From contig CM057165.1 in assembly GCA_029962745.1 (NCBI GenBank), positions 26,068,319 to 26,132,318 on the forward strand: DNA of 64,000 nt, given 5' to 3'. Position 1 is the first letter of the stretch; the number at the start of each line of letters is the position of its first letter. Source of the stretch: Echinometra lucunter (Eukaryota > Echinodermata > Echinoidea > Camarodonta > Echinometridae). Shown piece after piece: positions 11,714 to 24,700 of the stretch. The translations under genes and the position numbers were made by a program. Under the pieces are notes generated by a model. The model saw nothing but the letters and a program-made list of their open reading frames with translations, had not been told where the DNA came from and did not search any database.

Positions 11714-11856
11714 CAGGGGAGCATTTCATGAAGAGTTTTGTCGGTGATTTTCACCGACTAATTTGCTGTCAGCCAATCAGATGCGAGGATTTTCAGTAGC
11801 TTGTAACATTTGTCAGTGATTTTCACCGACAAAACTCTTCATGAAACGCTCCCCAG
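11714..11856. mobile_element. Foldback MITE with GGGGAGCRTTTCATGAAGAG ends
   Basis: The left end AGGGGAGCATTTCATGAAGA is answered by TCTTCATGAAACGCTCCCCA on the right, and the inner arms share TTTTGTCGGTGATTTTCACC. About 143 bp between PSMB1 and COQ4. Confidence 0.75.
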
Positions 11857-12002
11857 ATTTCACAGAAAGTCAGGTGACATAGGTTTTAATCGCATCAGGA
11901 GCAAGGAATAGATTATTCTCAAGCGAGGTAAACATCTCTTGCTGGCCTTGCAAATACTAAAAATTTCATTTAAAGCTTCTGGTATTTTCTATGTTCTCAA
12001 TA

Positions 12003-14830
12003 TCATCTTTCACTGAGGGGATATATTCTCATGTGATCTCGCAGCTCATCAATGGATGTCTCCCAATGTCTCTCAAAATAGATGTTAAGAAGCAGCTTAG
12101 ACTGAGGAGCCATCTTGAAGACTGCTGGGATGTAATGTTGTAAGAGGTCTTTTCGATCACTGAAAAAGGCGAAATTTAAATTGAAAATGCAATTTGATCA
12201 AAAGGACAGAGTGATACAAGAAACAAACGTTGAAAAGTGCGATCACAAGAAAAAAAGATCATGAAAAGCAGCTTGTAAGTAATGGGATATTTTGTGCAGC
12301 ATATTCTATGCAAATTCAGTTAAGAATAGCGAAAGTAAGTATTTGAATAGAGCATTTATCTTCATATACAGTGGAACCTTGTTATAAACAAGGTTTCAAT
12401 ATAAAGAGAAAATTTCCTTGGTCCAGAGGAGTTTGTTATAATGAGGTTCGCCTGTATTTGAAAAGTACATTGCAAATTTTGTAATTCATGTGATAACTGT
12501 TCATTGTTAAGATAATGGTATCTTTGTTCCAAATTTCAACATTCTTACATCAAATAACATAAAAAATGACTATAATTATCCTACACACACAATTCAAGGA
12601 GATGAAGTGAAAGACTTCTGCTTTTGATTACAGGCTATTCATCTTGCAGTCCATAAACTTTCGACTGAATTTTCCATTTTAGTTAATAAAATGGCCATAC
12701 AACAACCTTTGAAATACAACATCAACCTTCCCTTGCATATTTCGTGCAATACCTTGCAGTAAGCCTGACTGGTCCAAAGATGGCACCCAAGGCACACATG
12801 GGTAGTCTCGTCTGGACAGCTTCAAACCATTTGATGACAACCTCCCCCATGAAGTTGGTAGGCATGTCTAGGAGAGTGTGATAGAAGTCATGGACCTCCC
12901 TGTAACGCTGGAGTACATAGGCATAGTCAGGGTCATCTACAAAGCGCACAGGGTCTCTGGTATCTGCAGATATTTTCTGAACAATAATAAATAAAAATAC
13001 ATGTTCACCGCATAAGAGATAGATCAATGTGATCTAAATAAATCAGTAATAATAAAGTCAAATAATGACAATCAAATGCATGTAATACAATATGTTTATG
13101 CAATCTAAATAAAGAAATACACTGTAGACAATTCATGAATTTTCTATTCTTAGATTGCAGCTCAACAAATCAAAAGGACAAAAACACTTAAAAACCTGCT
13201 AAATAAAATAACAGTCTCCTTCTTAACAATATATTATTTCCTTACCAAAATCTGACTCCACATACCCAAACATCACAATAGCCAAACTTACAGGGCAATT
13301 AGATAACATTGTCAGCATCAAGCCCTCATTACATAGTCTTCTGTACACAATACCACTAAAATCAAACATAGATTCCTTACATTTTTCTTCATGAAGTCGT
13401 GATACAACTTCCCAAAGGTCCCATCAGGCAAACTTGCAAGGTACTTCATATCCACAGTACCACTGTTGATTCGAGGTCTCTCCCTGTGCATTAGGGAATA
13501 CATGTACATGTAATGCCAATTTAAGCATCATGCAAAAAATTCATCAGTATCCAAGATGAATAATGTATAGATCTACTTTTGATTCAAGATGTTTCAAGCT
13601 TTCTTGCAGCTCCATTCTGTATTCAAGAGATGTTTCAAGAAATATTTTGACTCTAAATAATGTTACTGGCACTATAACAGAAGAGATGTTGACCTGACAA
13701 AGAGATAAAATGGACTGGTGATCATATAGCATTGCAGTTATCCAACAGTGTGACTAGCAGCACCCGGGCAACCACCCTTACCCCAAATAAAAACACCAAA
13801 CTTTTAATATACCCCCCCCCCCCCCCCCCCCCGGCAATTGTCTGCTAGATCTTGATAGTCAATGAGATAGAATCTTGGTATTATCTGTGATGATATCTAC
13901 AGCACTTCTTATGCTTATTGATCTGTGTATGGAAGTGAATCTGACATACTCCAGTATTTGCCTTCCTACAGGGTCTTCCTTCATGAGCCTGTGCAATCTT
14001 GGTAGGGCTACAGAACCAGTTGTTTCTCCTAAAACTGCTACCATATCTACATAATGAATGCAAATGTTGCAATTAAGATGAAGAGGTATTGCAAATTCAT
14101 GAATCATGGAAGGATGACTTATTATAATAACAATACAAATCTGAGCTAATATCTACCTTCAGCCTTCTTCTACAATATATTAGCCTTCATGTTGATAGAA
14201 TGGACAACTATTCTAAGCTGCATTTAAAATTTTGAACATGCATGTACAATTCCTGTCTATTCTTACACCATATTTGAAAAATGCAAATAAAAGGAGGAAG
14301 CACACTTTATTAGCTTCTATGTAAATCTATTATCATTTTAATCAGGAAAACAATCTCACAGGCTATTTCCAAAATTGTATTCCATTACAAAATTGTCATA
14401 ACAAGATTATCTTGAAAGCCTATTAATTTTTTTTTTTCAATGCAAATTTTGTCACCACACAATTCCCCCCCCCCCCCCCCCCCACTAAAAAAAAAAAAAA
14501 AAATAGCATGCTATTAATTCATCAGTACATTAATGAACATCAGAATGATAAGGTAACATTTTGTTTCAAAATAAAAAAAGGTTGGGAGAAAAACTGAAAC
14601 CTATCATAGCTTAGTTATAACACTTCATTGATAATTATTTGGCCACCCTTCATATTTCAAAGTGGCAAATATATACTCACCATGTCTGTAGGGATCATAG
14701 AGAGACATTAACGCTGAGCCTGCTGTGAGCAGCATCTTCTGCAGAGGAGTAGTAGGGGTATGATGCTCATACAGTAAGCCATCAACATTTGGAGCACTGC
14801 TTCGATCATGGCTGCTACCAGCTGGGCTCT
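12003..14830 (-). CDS. COQ4: Ubiquinone biosynthesis protein COQ4, mitochondrial (5' exon not found)
   Basis: COQ4 organises, and may act in, the ring-modifying steps of the mitochondrial coenzyme Q complex. Five coding exons join in phase on the minus strand: 14,830-14,681, 14,046-13,950, 13,483-13,381, 12,976-12,753 and 12,159-12,003, giving about 243 codons (human 265 residues). Conserved blocks in order are [61 protein letters not shown], the zinc-site motif HDFYH with Glu twelve residues on (HDxxH-x11-E, in [18 protein letters not shown]), [26 protein letters not shown] and [12 protein letters not shown], ending PLSER. The segment with the start codon and mitochondrial targeting peptide must lie upstream of 14,830 and was not recognised. 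Confidence 0.93.
12367..12456. mobile_element. Short pogo/Tigger-like MITE in COQ4 intron
   Basis: The ends TACAGTGGAACCTTGTTATA and TTATAATGAGGTTCGCCTGTA are the inverted termini seen again in the longer copy at 26,794-26,974 (right end quoted with its last base omitted would be 20). It inserts at TA. Only about 90 bp remain. Confidence 0.65.
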
Positions 14831-16263
14831 CTATTTAAGCATAAACATTTGTGTACAATGGAAACATCTGCAATGCCACAATTTGCATATCAACCTGCAC
14901 AACAAACTGAAGTGAAGGTCCACTGTGCAGCACTGTACACATCAATGAGACACTACTCATGAGTCTGTGAAGGGTAAATGAGCGGTGGACTATTTCACAA
15001 GAATACCCATTCTTGCATTAGAACCAAAACTTGTATAAACAAACATTCATGAAAATTTTGTGAACTAAATAAAAAAAAAAATACAGCCCAAGACCAACCT
15101 ATAAGAATAATCCCCCCCCCTTGTGTTTGTTGGCACCATGCATAAGCCATGAATGCTATGACATGTTGACAAACAAATACAGCATGAAGAAATGAGCTAG
15201 CATTAGCAACAAGTCACATGCCATGGATCTATTCGTGGATTTATTCAGTGTCATCCAACTGACTGAAATTCTGTCTTTTCTGCCTTCTTGCATGTTTGGA
15301 TTTTTGTCACTGATACATGTACAAGCTTATCTGAGATAAGCTTGTACTCCATAGTAGTCTTGGTGGTAGAAAAGCTTCAATAGCTTTTTTGCGCATTCCC
15401 AGGCATGTGGGCTTGGTAGAAAATCACACATGAGAGTAAAATAAATATTTAAATTTCATTTTCAACTTTGAATCCCCCAATTTGTGGCATGTTAAGAGTT
15501 GAAGAGTCCCTGAATCAGATAATCTTGGCAAATAAAAAAAAAATTAAATCTTGCTTAGGGCAATTTTGTTGTCTCTTTTTGACTGCTGCAATGGTGAATG
15601 TTCCCCACAGAAACACACACGTTTGGCCCTATGAGTGGATTTTTGTAATACTTTCAAACTTCCTTTGTCCCTAAGCCTTTTAATAACCTAACATTAGAGG
15701 CTTTAAAAGAGCTAGCTGGGCTAGTAGTACTAGTACAACATACAGGCACATGCTAATGTTACACCAAGGGCACGTTTCATGAAACCAACTCCATGACAGT
15801 CATATCTCTTGTCGATGATCTACAGAGATGTCATGAAGCTGACAAAGTGTTTCACGAAAGCCTGACATCTCTCATATTCGTGGTATCGATACTATCGGCC
15901 AGAAAAAATAGTCTTTATAACAATAACAATGCACTAGATTTATCGTCAATTATCCAAACGCAATTTCAAACTAAATTTAACAATAGCTGTCCCAAAATAT
16001 AGAAAATGTCAATCAGAATTTATAAAAATAATATATAAATTGCATTCATACAAAAATTTACGTTAATATTAACCTATAGGAATATCTAAAATTTTAAAAC
16101 TAAAATGCAATGTTGCGATTTGCGAATCTAGATTTGTAATTTGGAGGATACCATATTAACTGGCAGAGATTAGTAATGAATCAAGACTTTAATTCTGTTT
16201 CGGTTTCTTTTTCAAATTGAATTCTTGCTGGAGGGTTAAAACGTCGTGATAACATGTAGAATA
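14831..16263. other. Intergenic region upstream of COQ4
   Basis: No coding exon could be recognised, although the missing first COQ4 exon is expected between here and 18.7 kb. The stretch holds a short poly-C run (about 15,111-15,120). At 15,768-15,880 there is a GGGCACGTTTCATGAAACC arm, loosely matched inverted at about 16,880-16,995; these may be the ends of a larger, decayed foldback element. Confidence 0.4.
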
Positions 16264-16680
16264 TTAACCCATTCGTGACAGGAATTATTTAAAGCCTAAT
16301 TTGATCAGCTTTTATTTTTCAAATTGGCAACACCAACATTTTTATTTTATTGCTACATTTTTCTTACAAAACGTCATGTATCTGAAATGAATATGAATTG
16401 ACAGAAATTATGATGAGAAGTCAAAAAGTTGCCAATTTGCAGGGAAAAACAGTGATTTTAAACTTTCTATCACATTGCCAATTTTAAGGATTTTAATGCT
16501 TATTTTCCTTTAAAAAAATTTCAGCATCAATCAACGAATATTGACGCAACCAAAATGGGCACAGTTTGTGTAGAATTTTTTGCTCTTTCTGCTCATGTAT
16601 TTGGTATGATTTTTAGGGCTTTGCATCAAAAGATATTAGGCCAAACCACAAAATGTGGACCTCTGTCACGAATGGGTTAA
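16264..16680 (+). mobile_element. MITE of 417 bp with TTAACCCATTCGTGACAG ends
   Basis: The termini TTAACCCATTCGTGACAGG and CTGTCACGAATGGGTTAA are inverted copies. Internal blocks GCCTAATTTGATCAGC, TTTTATTTTATTGCTACATT and CAACCAAAATGGGCACAGTT are shared with the copies at 21,953-22,368 (same strand) and 42,022-42,434 (opposite strand). No coding capacity. Confidence 0.85.
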
Positions 16681-17030
16681 TGCTGTACTTTTATAGCAAT
16701 ATCTGCATTAACTGTTTAAAAATTCAGGGATTGAAATTTAAGAAATAGGCCCAATTGTTTTACTAAAAAAGTAAAAGCATTCATTATTTTTTTCGCTGCC
16801 CCAATGCGCTGTCCATATCCTGACAAAAAGCTGACTGTGATGGCGTGCTGAAAAGATAGGTTCGGAGGAGCGACAAGTCATTTGTCAGGGAAGTTGTCGT
16901 TGGTCTTGGCAAAGACAGCTTTGTGAAACACTTAGCGGACAAGTTTAGCGACATCACTGAGATGTCGCTGATCTTATGACCGTTTCATGAAAGGCAGTGT
17001 ATACGGCCACACGCGTGTCTTTATCTTACG

Positions 17031-18079
17031 GCCACACGCGTGTGGTTGTATCCACAGAATCAACATGAGGATACAGCCACACTCGTCTGAATTCCCACTT
17101 GAAGTCTGTGCCGCGACAGCTATCGCTAGTGTGCACTGCACTGCACAAGCAATGTGTATTCATGCGATGGTATGTGTTGCGAATTGCAAAACTTGGATCG
17201 TCTCGAAGGTTTTATCTCTCAATTTCACTTATTATACAAACAATAGTTTCACTCCATTCTCACCTGGTCAGCAAGCAGGTGACAATACAGTACAATATTG
17301 TTTGTATTTCAGTGAATTTCAAGAGATAAAACCTTTGTGACAATCCAAGTTTTGAAGTTTGGCAACACACCATCGCATGAATTTACACATCGCTTGTGCA
17401 GTGCATAGGTCTACATACACTAAGTACACACTAGCAATATGTTGTTGTTGAATTGGGTTTTTACAGACATGTATCAATCAAATATGATTATTTACGTCTG
17501 GGATCAAACTTTAACGTCACCATCCGAAAGACGAGGCAAATGTAGATTCATATCTTGCCAAAGGATATTAGTGCTGTGGCAAGGATTCGAACCCCGGACC
17601 TTGTGGTTCAAAGTCCGGAGACTTATCAACTGAGCCACAACACCTCTACTACCTCTGTCGCTATGGTGGCTCTGAAGTACGCTCGACAACAGGTCATGTG
17701 CGACATGAACTTTGCATCCCAAGTCATGAAATTCACGACCCGCGAAGCGAAATTCATGACCCGTGGCGCGAACTTTACATCCCAAGTCGTGAAATTCATG
17801 ACACGCAGTGCGAAATTCAGGACCCGTGGCACAAACTTTGCATCCCAGTCCTGAGGCTGAATTTCGCACTGCGGGTCGTGAATTTCACGACTTGGGATAT
17901 TTCATGACCTTGGATGCGAAGTTCAGGACCTGGGATGCGAAATTCATGTCGCACATGACCTGTTGTCGAGCGTACTTCAGGGCCACCATATGTCGCAGCG
18001 CAGAGTATAAGTGGGAATTCAGTTGAGTGTGGCTGTATCCTCGTGTCGATGCTGTGGATACAACCACACGCGTGTGGCT
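17031..18079. repeat. Nested inverted repeats between COQ4 and EXOSC2
   Basis: An outer inverted repeat pairs 17,031-17,100 with 18,009-18,079; both arms carry the palindrome CACACGCGTGTG and the block GGATACAGCCACACT or its complement. A large hairpin pairs about 17,137-17,252 with 17,296-17,406. An inner inverted repeat pairs about 17,662-17,719 with 17,932-17,990, and between these lies a tandem array of about 30-bp units (GAAATTCATGACCCG-like, 17,710-17,960). The outer arms probably bound one composite element about 1.05 kb long. Confidence 0.7.
17495..17643 (-). mobile_element. tRNA-derived SINE (tRNA-like head 17,643-17,571)
   Basis: Read on the minus strand, the head has a box A (TGGCTCAGTTGATAAG, 17,637-17,622), CTTTGAA as in an anticodon loop, and a box B (GGTTCGAATCC, 17,593-17,583). 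The outer ends GTGTTGTGGC and GCCACAGCAC pair over ten positions. The anticodon and T stems do not pair properly, so this is not a working tRNA gene. Downstream, CTCGTCTTTCGGATGG is a sequence common in animal SINE bodies. Confidence 0.65.
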
Positions 18080-18783
18080 GTATAGATCACTGCCTTCTTG
18101 AAAACGTACGCGCCCCAAGATGCAGGGTGGCTGCGTCAGGGCCCAGGCTGCCTGCTGGCCGGCTCGGCCAGGCAGGCAGTCAGTGCAGCATGCGGTGCCA
18201 CTGCCTCACTGGCACTGCTGCCTCGACCAACTCGACTACCTTACTTTACCTTTCCGCCGATTATGATGTAAATATCTCATAATGCTCCAGCTGTAATTGA
18301 CATTTCTTCTCAGCCACCTTGATCTTGATGAACTGTACCTATATAGTGCAGCCTTGCATACATTTGTCATGTTTGTGGCCATTTCATTAGTAAATGCGAT
18401 TTCTCTCCTTCGTTATATGTAACTGAAGTTGCAGACTAAATTTGTGCTGATTTTCAACTGTGCACACATTTTTAGCCCCCCCCCCTTTTTCAACTTCTTT
18501 GAAATTAGACCATTTCTGTATCTAAAATATTGAACTCAGTATAAAACCCAACTCGAATATTATTTACCAATAGATCATTTAAAGAGTCTGTCAGTTGTGA
18601 CGTTGTGTAACTGTTAGAATTAGTTTATTTACATTATTTTCTAAAAAAATATTTTTGTTTGAATCTGAGAGATATCATAGAATTATTTCATGTCATGTAC
18701 GTATTTTGCACGTACGGTACGGATGCACGGATCATGAAGGACAAATTAGTCTGCATATTCAGTATTCAGGCATTTGCGTCAAA

Positions 18784-21700
18784 ATGGCAATATCCATCAC
18801 CACCCCACGTGAAAGACAAGTTTGCGATGAATTTACAGAACCTCAGCGTTTAGTAACACCAGGAGCAACGATCACAGCTGATCCTGACTATATGAGGTAG
18901 GGAAGCATAGATCTAGAGTCTAGATCTAGTCTAAAACATGTAAAAATGGAATTGGGCCAGGAACTCCAAGACATTGAAACTGCTCTTGAAAAGAATGCAG
19001 CTTTGTTGCTTTGCCTTGCACTTGCAGTTGCAAGTTGCAGGGCCCAGCCCAGGAACTCCCACACATGAAACTGCTCTTGAAAAGAATTCTGGACATGTAT
19101 TGAAAAGACTTCCTTTTGCGACAGCCACCCAAACTTGCTAACGGAATAAAGCACACCTTGCATGTTGGATGGCTGTCGCAAAAGGAAGTGTTGCCCATGT
19201 ATCCACAGGGCAGGGCCTGGGAGGGGGGGGGGGGGGGGGGATCCTTAGGCCGGAACGAGCAAGGCAATTGCAAAACTATGGCGTGAGCGGGCATGATCGA
19301 GTTAGAGAGTGAATTGGAACGACACTGAATAAAGTCTTTAATTAAAGAAGAAAAATAAAAGTTCACTTACCAGCACGTCATAGTTGGTGCTAATGCACTT
19401 TTGTATCCAAGCCTGACGGAATAAAGCACACGGTCGCACACACCACCGTGCTGTGCATGCACCAGCAGTGCTTTATTCTGTCAGTCATGATCGGACATAG
19501 ATACGAAAGTGCATGAGCGCCTCGTAGTTTAGGATGCTGCTATCTTGTGTCCTCCTGCCATGAACATGCTCGAAATATAGAATTTAGAGCATAAAGTTCT
19601 TGTTGAATGTGGCATGTGCCGGGGGGGGGGGGGGGGGGGGGTGGCACTCGACCCCAAAAGTGGTAGGTATGTGCCGTGGGCGAGACAAAAATAGGGGGCT
19701 TTGGAACGGGATTATAGTGGAAAGGATTGTCTTCGGAACGGGCTTCGGAACTAAAAAATGTTTGTGAAAACGGGGGTCACTATAACAGTTCGTCTGCGTG
19801 TAAGTGCGTATGTATCTCTATGGAGCGGGCATATATGCATGCAGCTGGCCTTGCGCTTGCATAGAGGCGATGATCAGGCAGCTCTGGCTGGCTTTGGCTT
19901 CGTAGGTGCAGCACAGAGCGGACCACTTTTCACCAAAAATGATGCTCATTGGAACGGATCGATGCGGCCGGAACGGCGAAACGAAAAACATGCAGAACTT
20001 TGGAACGGAAATTTGAGTGTAAAAATGGGGGTCTTCTCAGCGGCACATACTCACCACACATTATATACTGAGTGCCCCCCCCCCTCCCCCCTCCCCCCCC
20101 CCTCGGGGCATGTGTGGTATGCAAGTCGATGGCATCATTCTATTTCTAGGCAATGTCATTTAATTTGCTGCCCTCTCGTGCTCTGAGCTCATCGATATGC
20201 GATGACTTGTAGAGGGCTCACTTTCTAAAGTGCAATCACCTCATTTCGCCATACCCATATTGATTTAGCAGGACGAGGTTAATTCATTTATCGAGTACAC
20301 AGGATGAGGGGGTGGGGGAATGGCCTAGAGCTTGTAAGTTAGTTAAAACTCTGAACCACAAACATCTCATGATTTTGCAAACCTGGAGATTAGGGGACCA
20401 GATGCGCGTGCTGTATTCATATGCGTGCAAGCAAATGTAGCATTGGCGGCGGACAATGTGCTCAAGATTCAGTGGTGAAAGATTTGTGATTTTGATGACA
20501 TTTCTGGCCAAAATCAGATTATTTTCATCAAATAATTGGGAATCTGAAAGCTAAGAGGACTAAGAACATGATTATCTGACAAAAACATTTGGGCCTTATT
20601 GTGAAATCTGTCAACTCTCTTCCTGCGTGTGCGCTCACATTGTGTACAAAGTCTATGGGAGTAGAATGCTGTCATCAGCACTGACGAAATAAACGACAGG
20701 TGAATGGAGCGGTGACAGATTTCACGATAATACCAACATTTGAAATTCATTTAAAACTTGATTATGGCCTTGTCCCATACATATACCTCGGGTTTCGGCT
20801 ATCTCTCACTGTATAAATGGCCCCGTGCGCGCAAGACAAGATGCTGCTTGTCTCTTTGTGAATTCAACATATGTTGTGTCAAATACATTTTCCCATGATA
20901 ATCTTGAGCTAAGAAGGGGACAAGCAGAATCTTATAGAGATAATGGAGAAAATATGAATTTTGTGTACAACATATAGAGAGTTGTCCTTCTAAACCTCCC
21001 ATTTTGAAGCAACATTGCCATTTTGAGAATTGCCATAGAAAGTAAATTGAGACTTTTCAAACTTTCATAACTTTCTCATTTCGTAACCAAGTGCTTCTCT
21101 CTATCTTCTCTTTTCATTAAAATGGATAATTCCCCAAGGTTTCATACTCCTTTAACAGACATGTCAAGTCTCACACATTACGCATGAGACTCCCGCATTG
21201 GGGGCTCTTGCTCATCCCCAAAATTCTCTTTCTCATGCCTACATCACAGCCTATCCCCATATATAATAATAAACACAACGCCTGGCGATCTCACTGTTCC
21301 CTGCCTAAAATCTCACGCATTGCTGGTCTTTGACCTTGGCATCTCTGCTTTAATTAGAGGGTCCAGGCTTGTAATTATATATTCTTCTGTCTTTTTCCAT
21401 TTTCCAGAGGTCATGGAACATACATGGAAGAAGATGAGCTGATTGCTTCAGTGGCGGGAGTAGTAGAGACGGTGAACAAACTCATCAGTGTTAGACCACT
21501 CAAGACAAGGTTTGTTAAATTCAATTTGGTTGGTGTTACCATTCACTACAAGATTTGCAGAATCAACCATGCCATGCTTTATAGACTCTCAAAACAAGTT
21601 GGCAGCTTTAAAGTTGTTACTCTTTAAAAGCAAGGCTTTTTATGAGTAACAAACTCTCTCATATAATCTAGCAGGTTCCTGTTATCTTCTGTATGTTGGT

Positions 21701-24700
21701 TGGGCATGATATAATATCACTATAAGCCATTGCTTATTAGTCAGGAAAAAGTGGTCTGTACTGAGTTTACCCAATGCTGGACCTAGGCAAGATGGAGTGT
21801 TTTTTTGTACCATACACTGTTCATGTACCTCTCACGATTTTCCCAGTATTGGATTTCAGTGATGATCTTGATGATTCTGACATGTACTGGTACTCTTTGT
21901 CCATCAAGAGACTGAAGTGAAGTATGGGAATGTTGGTAAGTGAGTTGAGCATTTAACCCATTCGTGACAGGAATTATTTAAAGCCTAATTTGATCAGCTT
22001 TTATTCTTCAAATTGGCAGCACCAACATTTTTATTTTATTGCTACATTTTTCTTATAAAACGTCATGTATCTGAAATGAATATAAATTGACAGAATGTAT
22101 GATGAGAAGTCATAGAGTTGCCAGTTTGCAGGGAAAACCGGTAATTTTAACATTTTCATCGCATTGCCAATTTAAGGATTTTAATGCTTATTTTCCTTTA
22201 AAAAAATTTCAGCATCAAACAACAAATATTGATGCAACGAAAATGGGCACAGTAAGTGTAGAATTTTTTGCTCTTTCTTCTCATGTATTTGGTGTGTTTT
22301 TAGTGCTCTACATCAAAAGTTATTAGATCAAACCACATAATGTGGACCCTCTGTCACGAATGGGTTAATATTATGAAAATGAAGTGAACCATATGGTCCA
22401 GTGATGAGATAAATTATAAATTAGGTAATCAAGATTAAAGATTGTGGTTTTCCTGCATCATTGATCATGCTGTACTCTAGTAACGATGAGAGTACATTAT
22501 CTTCGGGCTGAAATCTTAGAAAGATGATGTTATTATTTGCTTGTTTTATTTTCCAACAGATATAATGGAGAAGTCGGTGATGTCATAGTTGGGAGAATAC
22601 AAGAGGTATGTCTGCAAGGTTGATGCCAAGAACAGTGGTTGAAATAGGCAGGATTTACAAATGTAACTGACTACTGTCATGTTAGTGGTATGGAAGACAT
22701 GTACACTTAACAGGCCATCTAATGTTCTGTTACTACTAGCAGTAATTGTACTCAACAATTAAGAACCCCCTTGTTGTGTTGTATGATATGTAACAAACAA
22801 AATAGTAGCAGTAATATGCAAATTAGCAAGAGTTGTGGAGTGTTGCTGTTTCCTCTCTTCTCGTAAGGTGACCAGGGAAATAAAAGTAATTCTGTACCTG
22901 ATTTCTTAGTCTCTTCCTTTACCATCAGTGAATCTGTCAATTTATAAAACAGTCAATATGTTTGTTAGAAGAGATCTTAAAATGTACATGTAGACATCTT
23001 GGCAGTAATATGGCTACCCTTGGTCAAAATCAAGTGAAAAGGATCTTTTTTAATCCCAGGGGTGTATCAAAATTATATTACATGTTGAAGTACCGTTATG
23101 CATCAACATATTAATTACAATTGTCATTACCCTTATCTGGAAGAGTGAATTTGCCCTTCTTCTTTTTCTTGAAGTTCTGTACAGTCAGTGTTATCACCAA
23201 GGGTGCTATGCTCTGTAAAGAATCCTGCCTGTTCATAAACTTGTTTTCTAAGTTTCTGGTACAATATCAATCTTGGGTTCTTGCAGGTTGGTCAGAAGAG
23301 ATGGAAGGTAGATGTGAACTCTCGTCTGAATGCCATCCTGATGTTATCTGCTGTCAACCTTCCTGGTGGAGAGCTAAGGAAAAGATCAGCTGAAGATGAA
23401 CTCAAGATGAGACAGTATCTCACAGAGGGAGACCTCATCAGTGTATCCCTTGCTCATCATTATGCCTCCGCCCACCGTAGGTGGTTGCCGGAGGCATTTC
23501 GTACGTCCGTCTGTCCGTCCCGTTTTTGTTCTCGCATTAACTTAAGAACCGTTTGACAGATCAACTTCAAACTTGACTCATGTATGCATATGGGAGGGAC
23601 AATGATCTGATTAGATTTTGGAGTCTCAAGGTCAAAGGTCAAGGTCATAGAGGTAATAATACACATAAAAATGGCTCGTTCTCGCGATAATAACCATTTC
23701 ATGAATCAACTTCAAACTTGATTCATGTATGCATATGGAAGGGACAATGATCTAATTAGATTTTGGGGTCTCAAGGTCAAAGGTCAAAGGTCATAGAGGT
23801 CATTATGTACAGTATAGAAATGGTCCGTTCTCGCGATAACTCAACCATTTGACGGAGCAGCTTCATACTTGGCACATGTATCCATTTGGGAGGGACAATG
23901 ATGTGATTAGATTTTGGGGTCTCAAGGTTAAAGGTCAAGGGTCATAGAGGTTATTACATACATGAAAATAAAAAAATCAACATAAGTGTGCCATATATTT
24001 CCGATCTGGCAATTGCGGAGGCATAAATTTCGACCGCGCACGGTCGAGGATTCATCTAGTTAAAGGCTTGTTCAAATATGAAATGGCAAACTCCCATGGT
24101 GAACCCCGAAGGCTTTTGTGCTTTTTAAACAAAAACGCTGCTGCTAAAGACCTTTTGGGGGGGGGGGGCGCTCCCAGCCATTAAAAAAAGGTGTGGACCA
24201 AGTAATTTCTTAAAAAGTTGTCACAAAATATGACGTCATGAGTTTGACTGCGCAACATTTGGAAAAAAAAAAGCTCTTTCATTTGAGCATTGGTTTGTTG
24301 GAGTACATCTCGTTATCATAAGTGACAAGGTTTACCGTCCTGTTTGTGAATACTAAGAAAAAGAAAAAGCGGAGGGGGGGGGGGAATAAAACCTTACTGT
24401 AAATGCAAAAACTCATCTGGTGGATTGACATTGCTGACAGGCTCTATTTCACAAAAGGTGTGGGGAATAGGCTTAGAATGTGATTAAGTTTTATGTTCAT
24501 TGTAGGGAAATAGGGGTTCCATATTTTTTAGTGTTAGAAATAGCAGTTGTTACTTGGGTATATGGATCTCTCTGTATGATGAACAGATTTCTAGTCACTC
24601 ACCTGTATTGCTGCAATAATTGCTCATATGATAAGATATAATAGTTGATTATGGTGAAAGGAAAAAAAAAAGTAAAATTCCTTGACAGGTTGCCAACAGG

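Noticed and set aside
17571..17643. A functional tRNA gene on the minus strand
   Set aside because: Box A and box B are good, but the anticodon and T stems do not pair, and a SINE-like tail follows, so it is a tRNA-derived SINE.
19758..20186. Open frame of 142 residues inside the poly-G/poly-C element, possibly a transposon protein
   Set aside because: No family resemblance; it runs through the right-hand poly-C/T tract, giving Pro and Ser runs.
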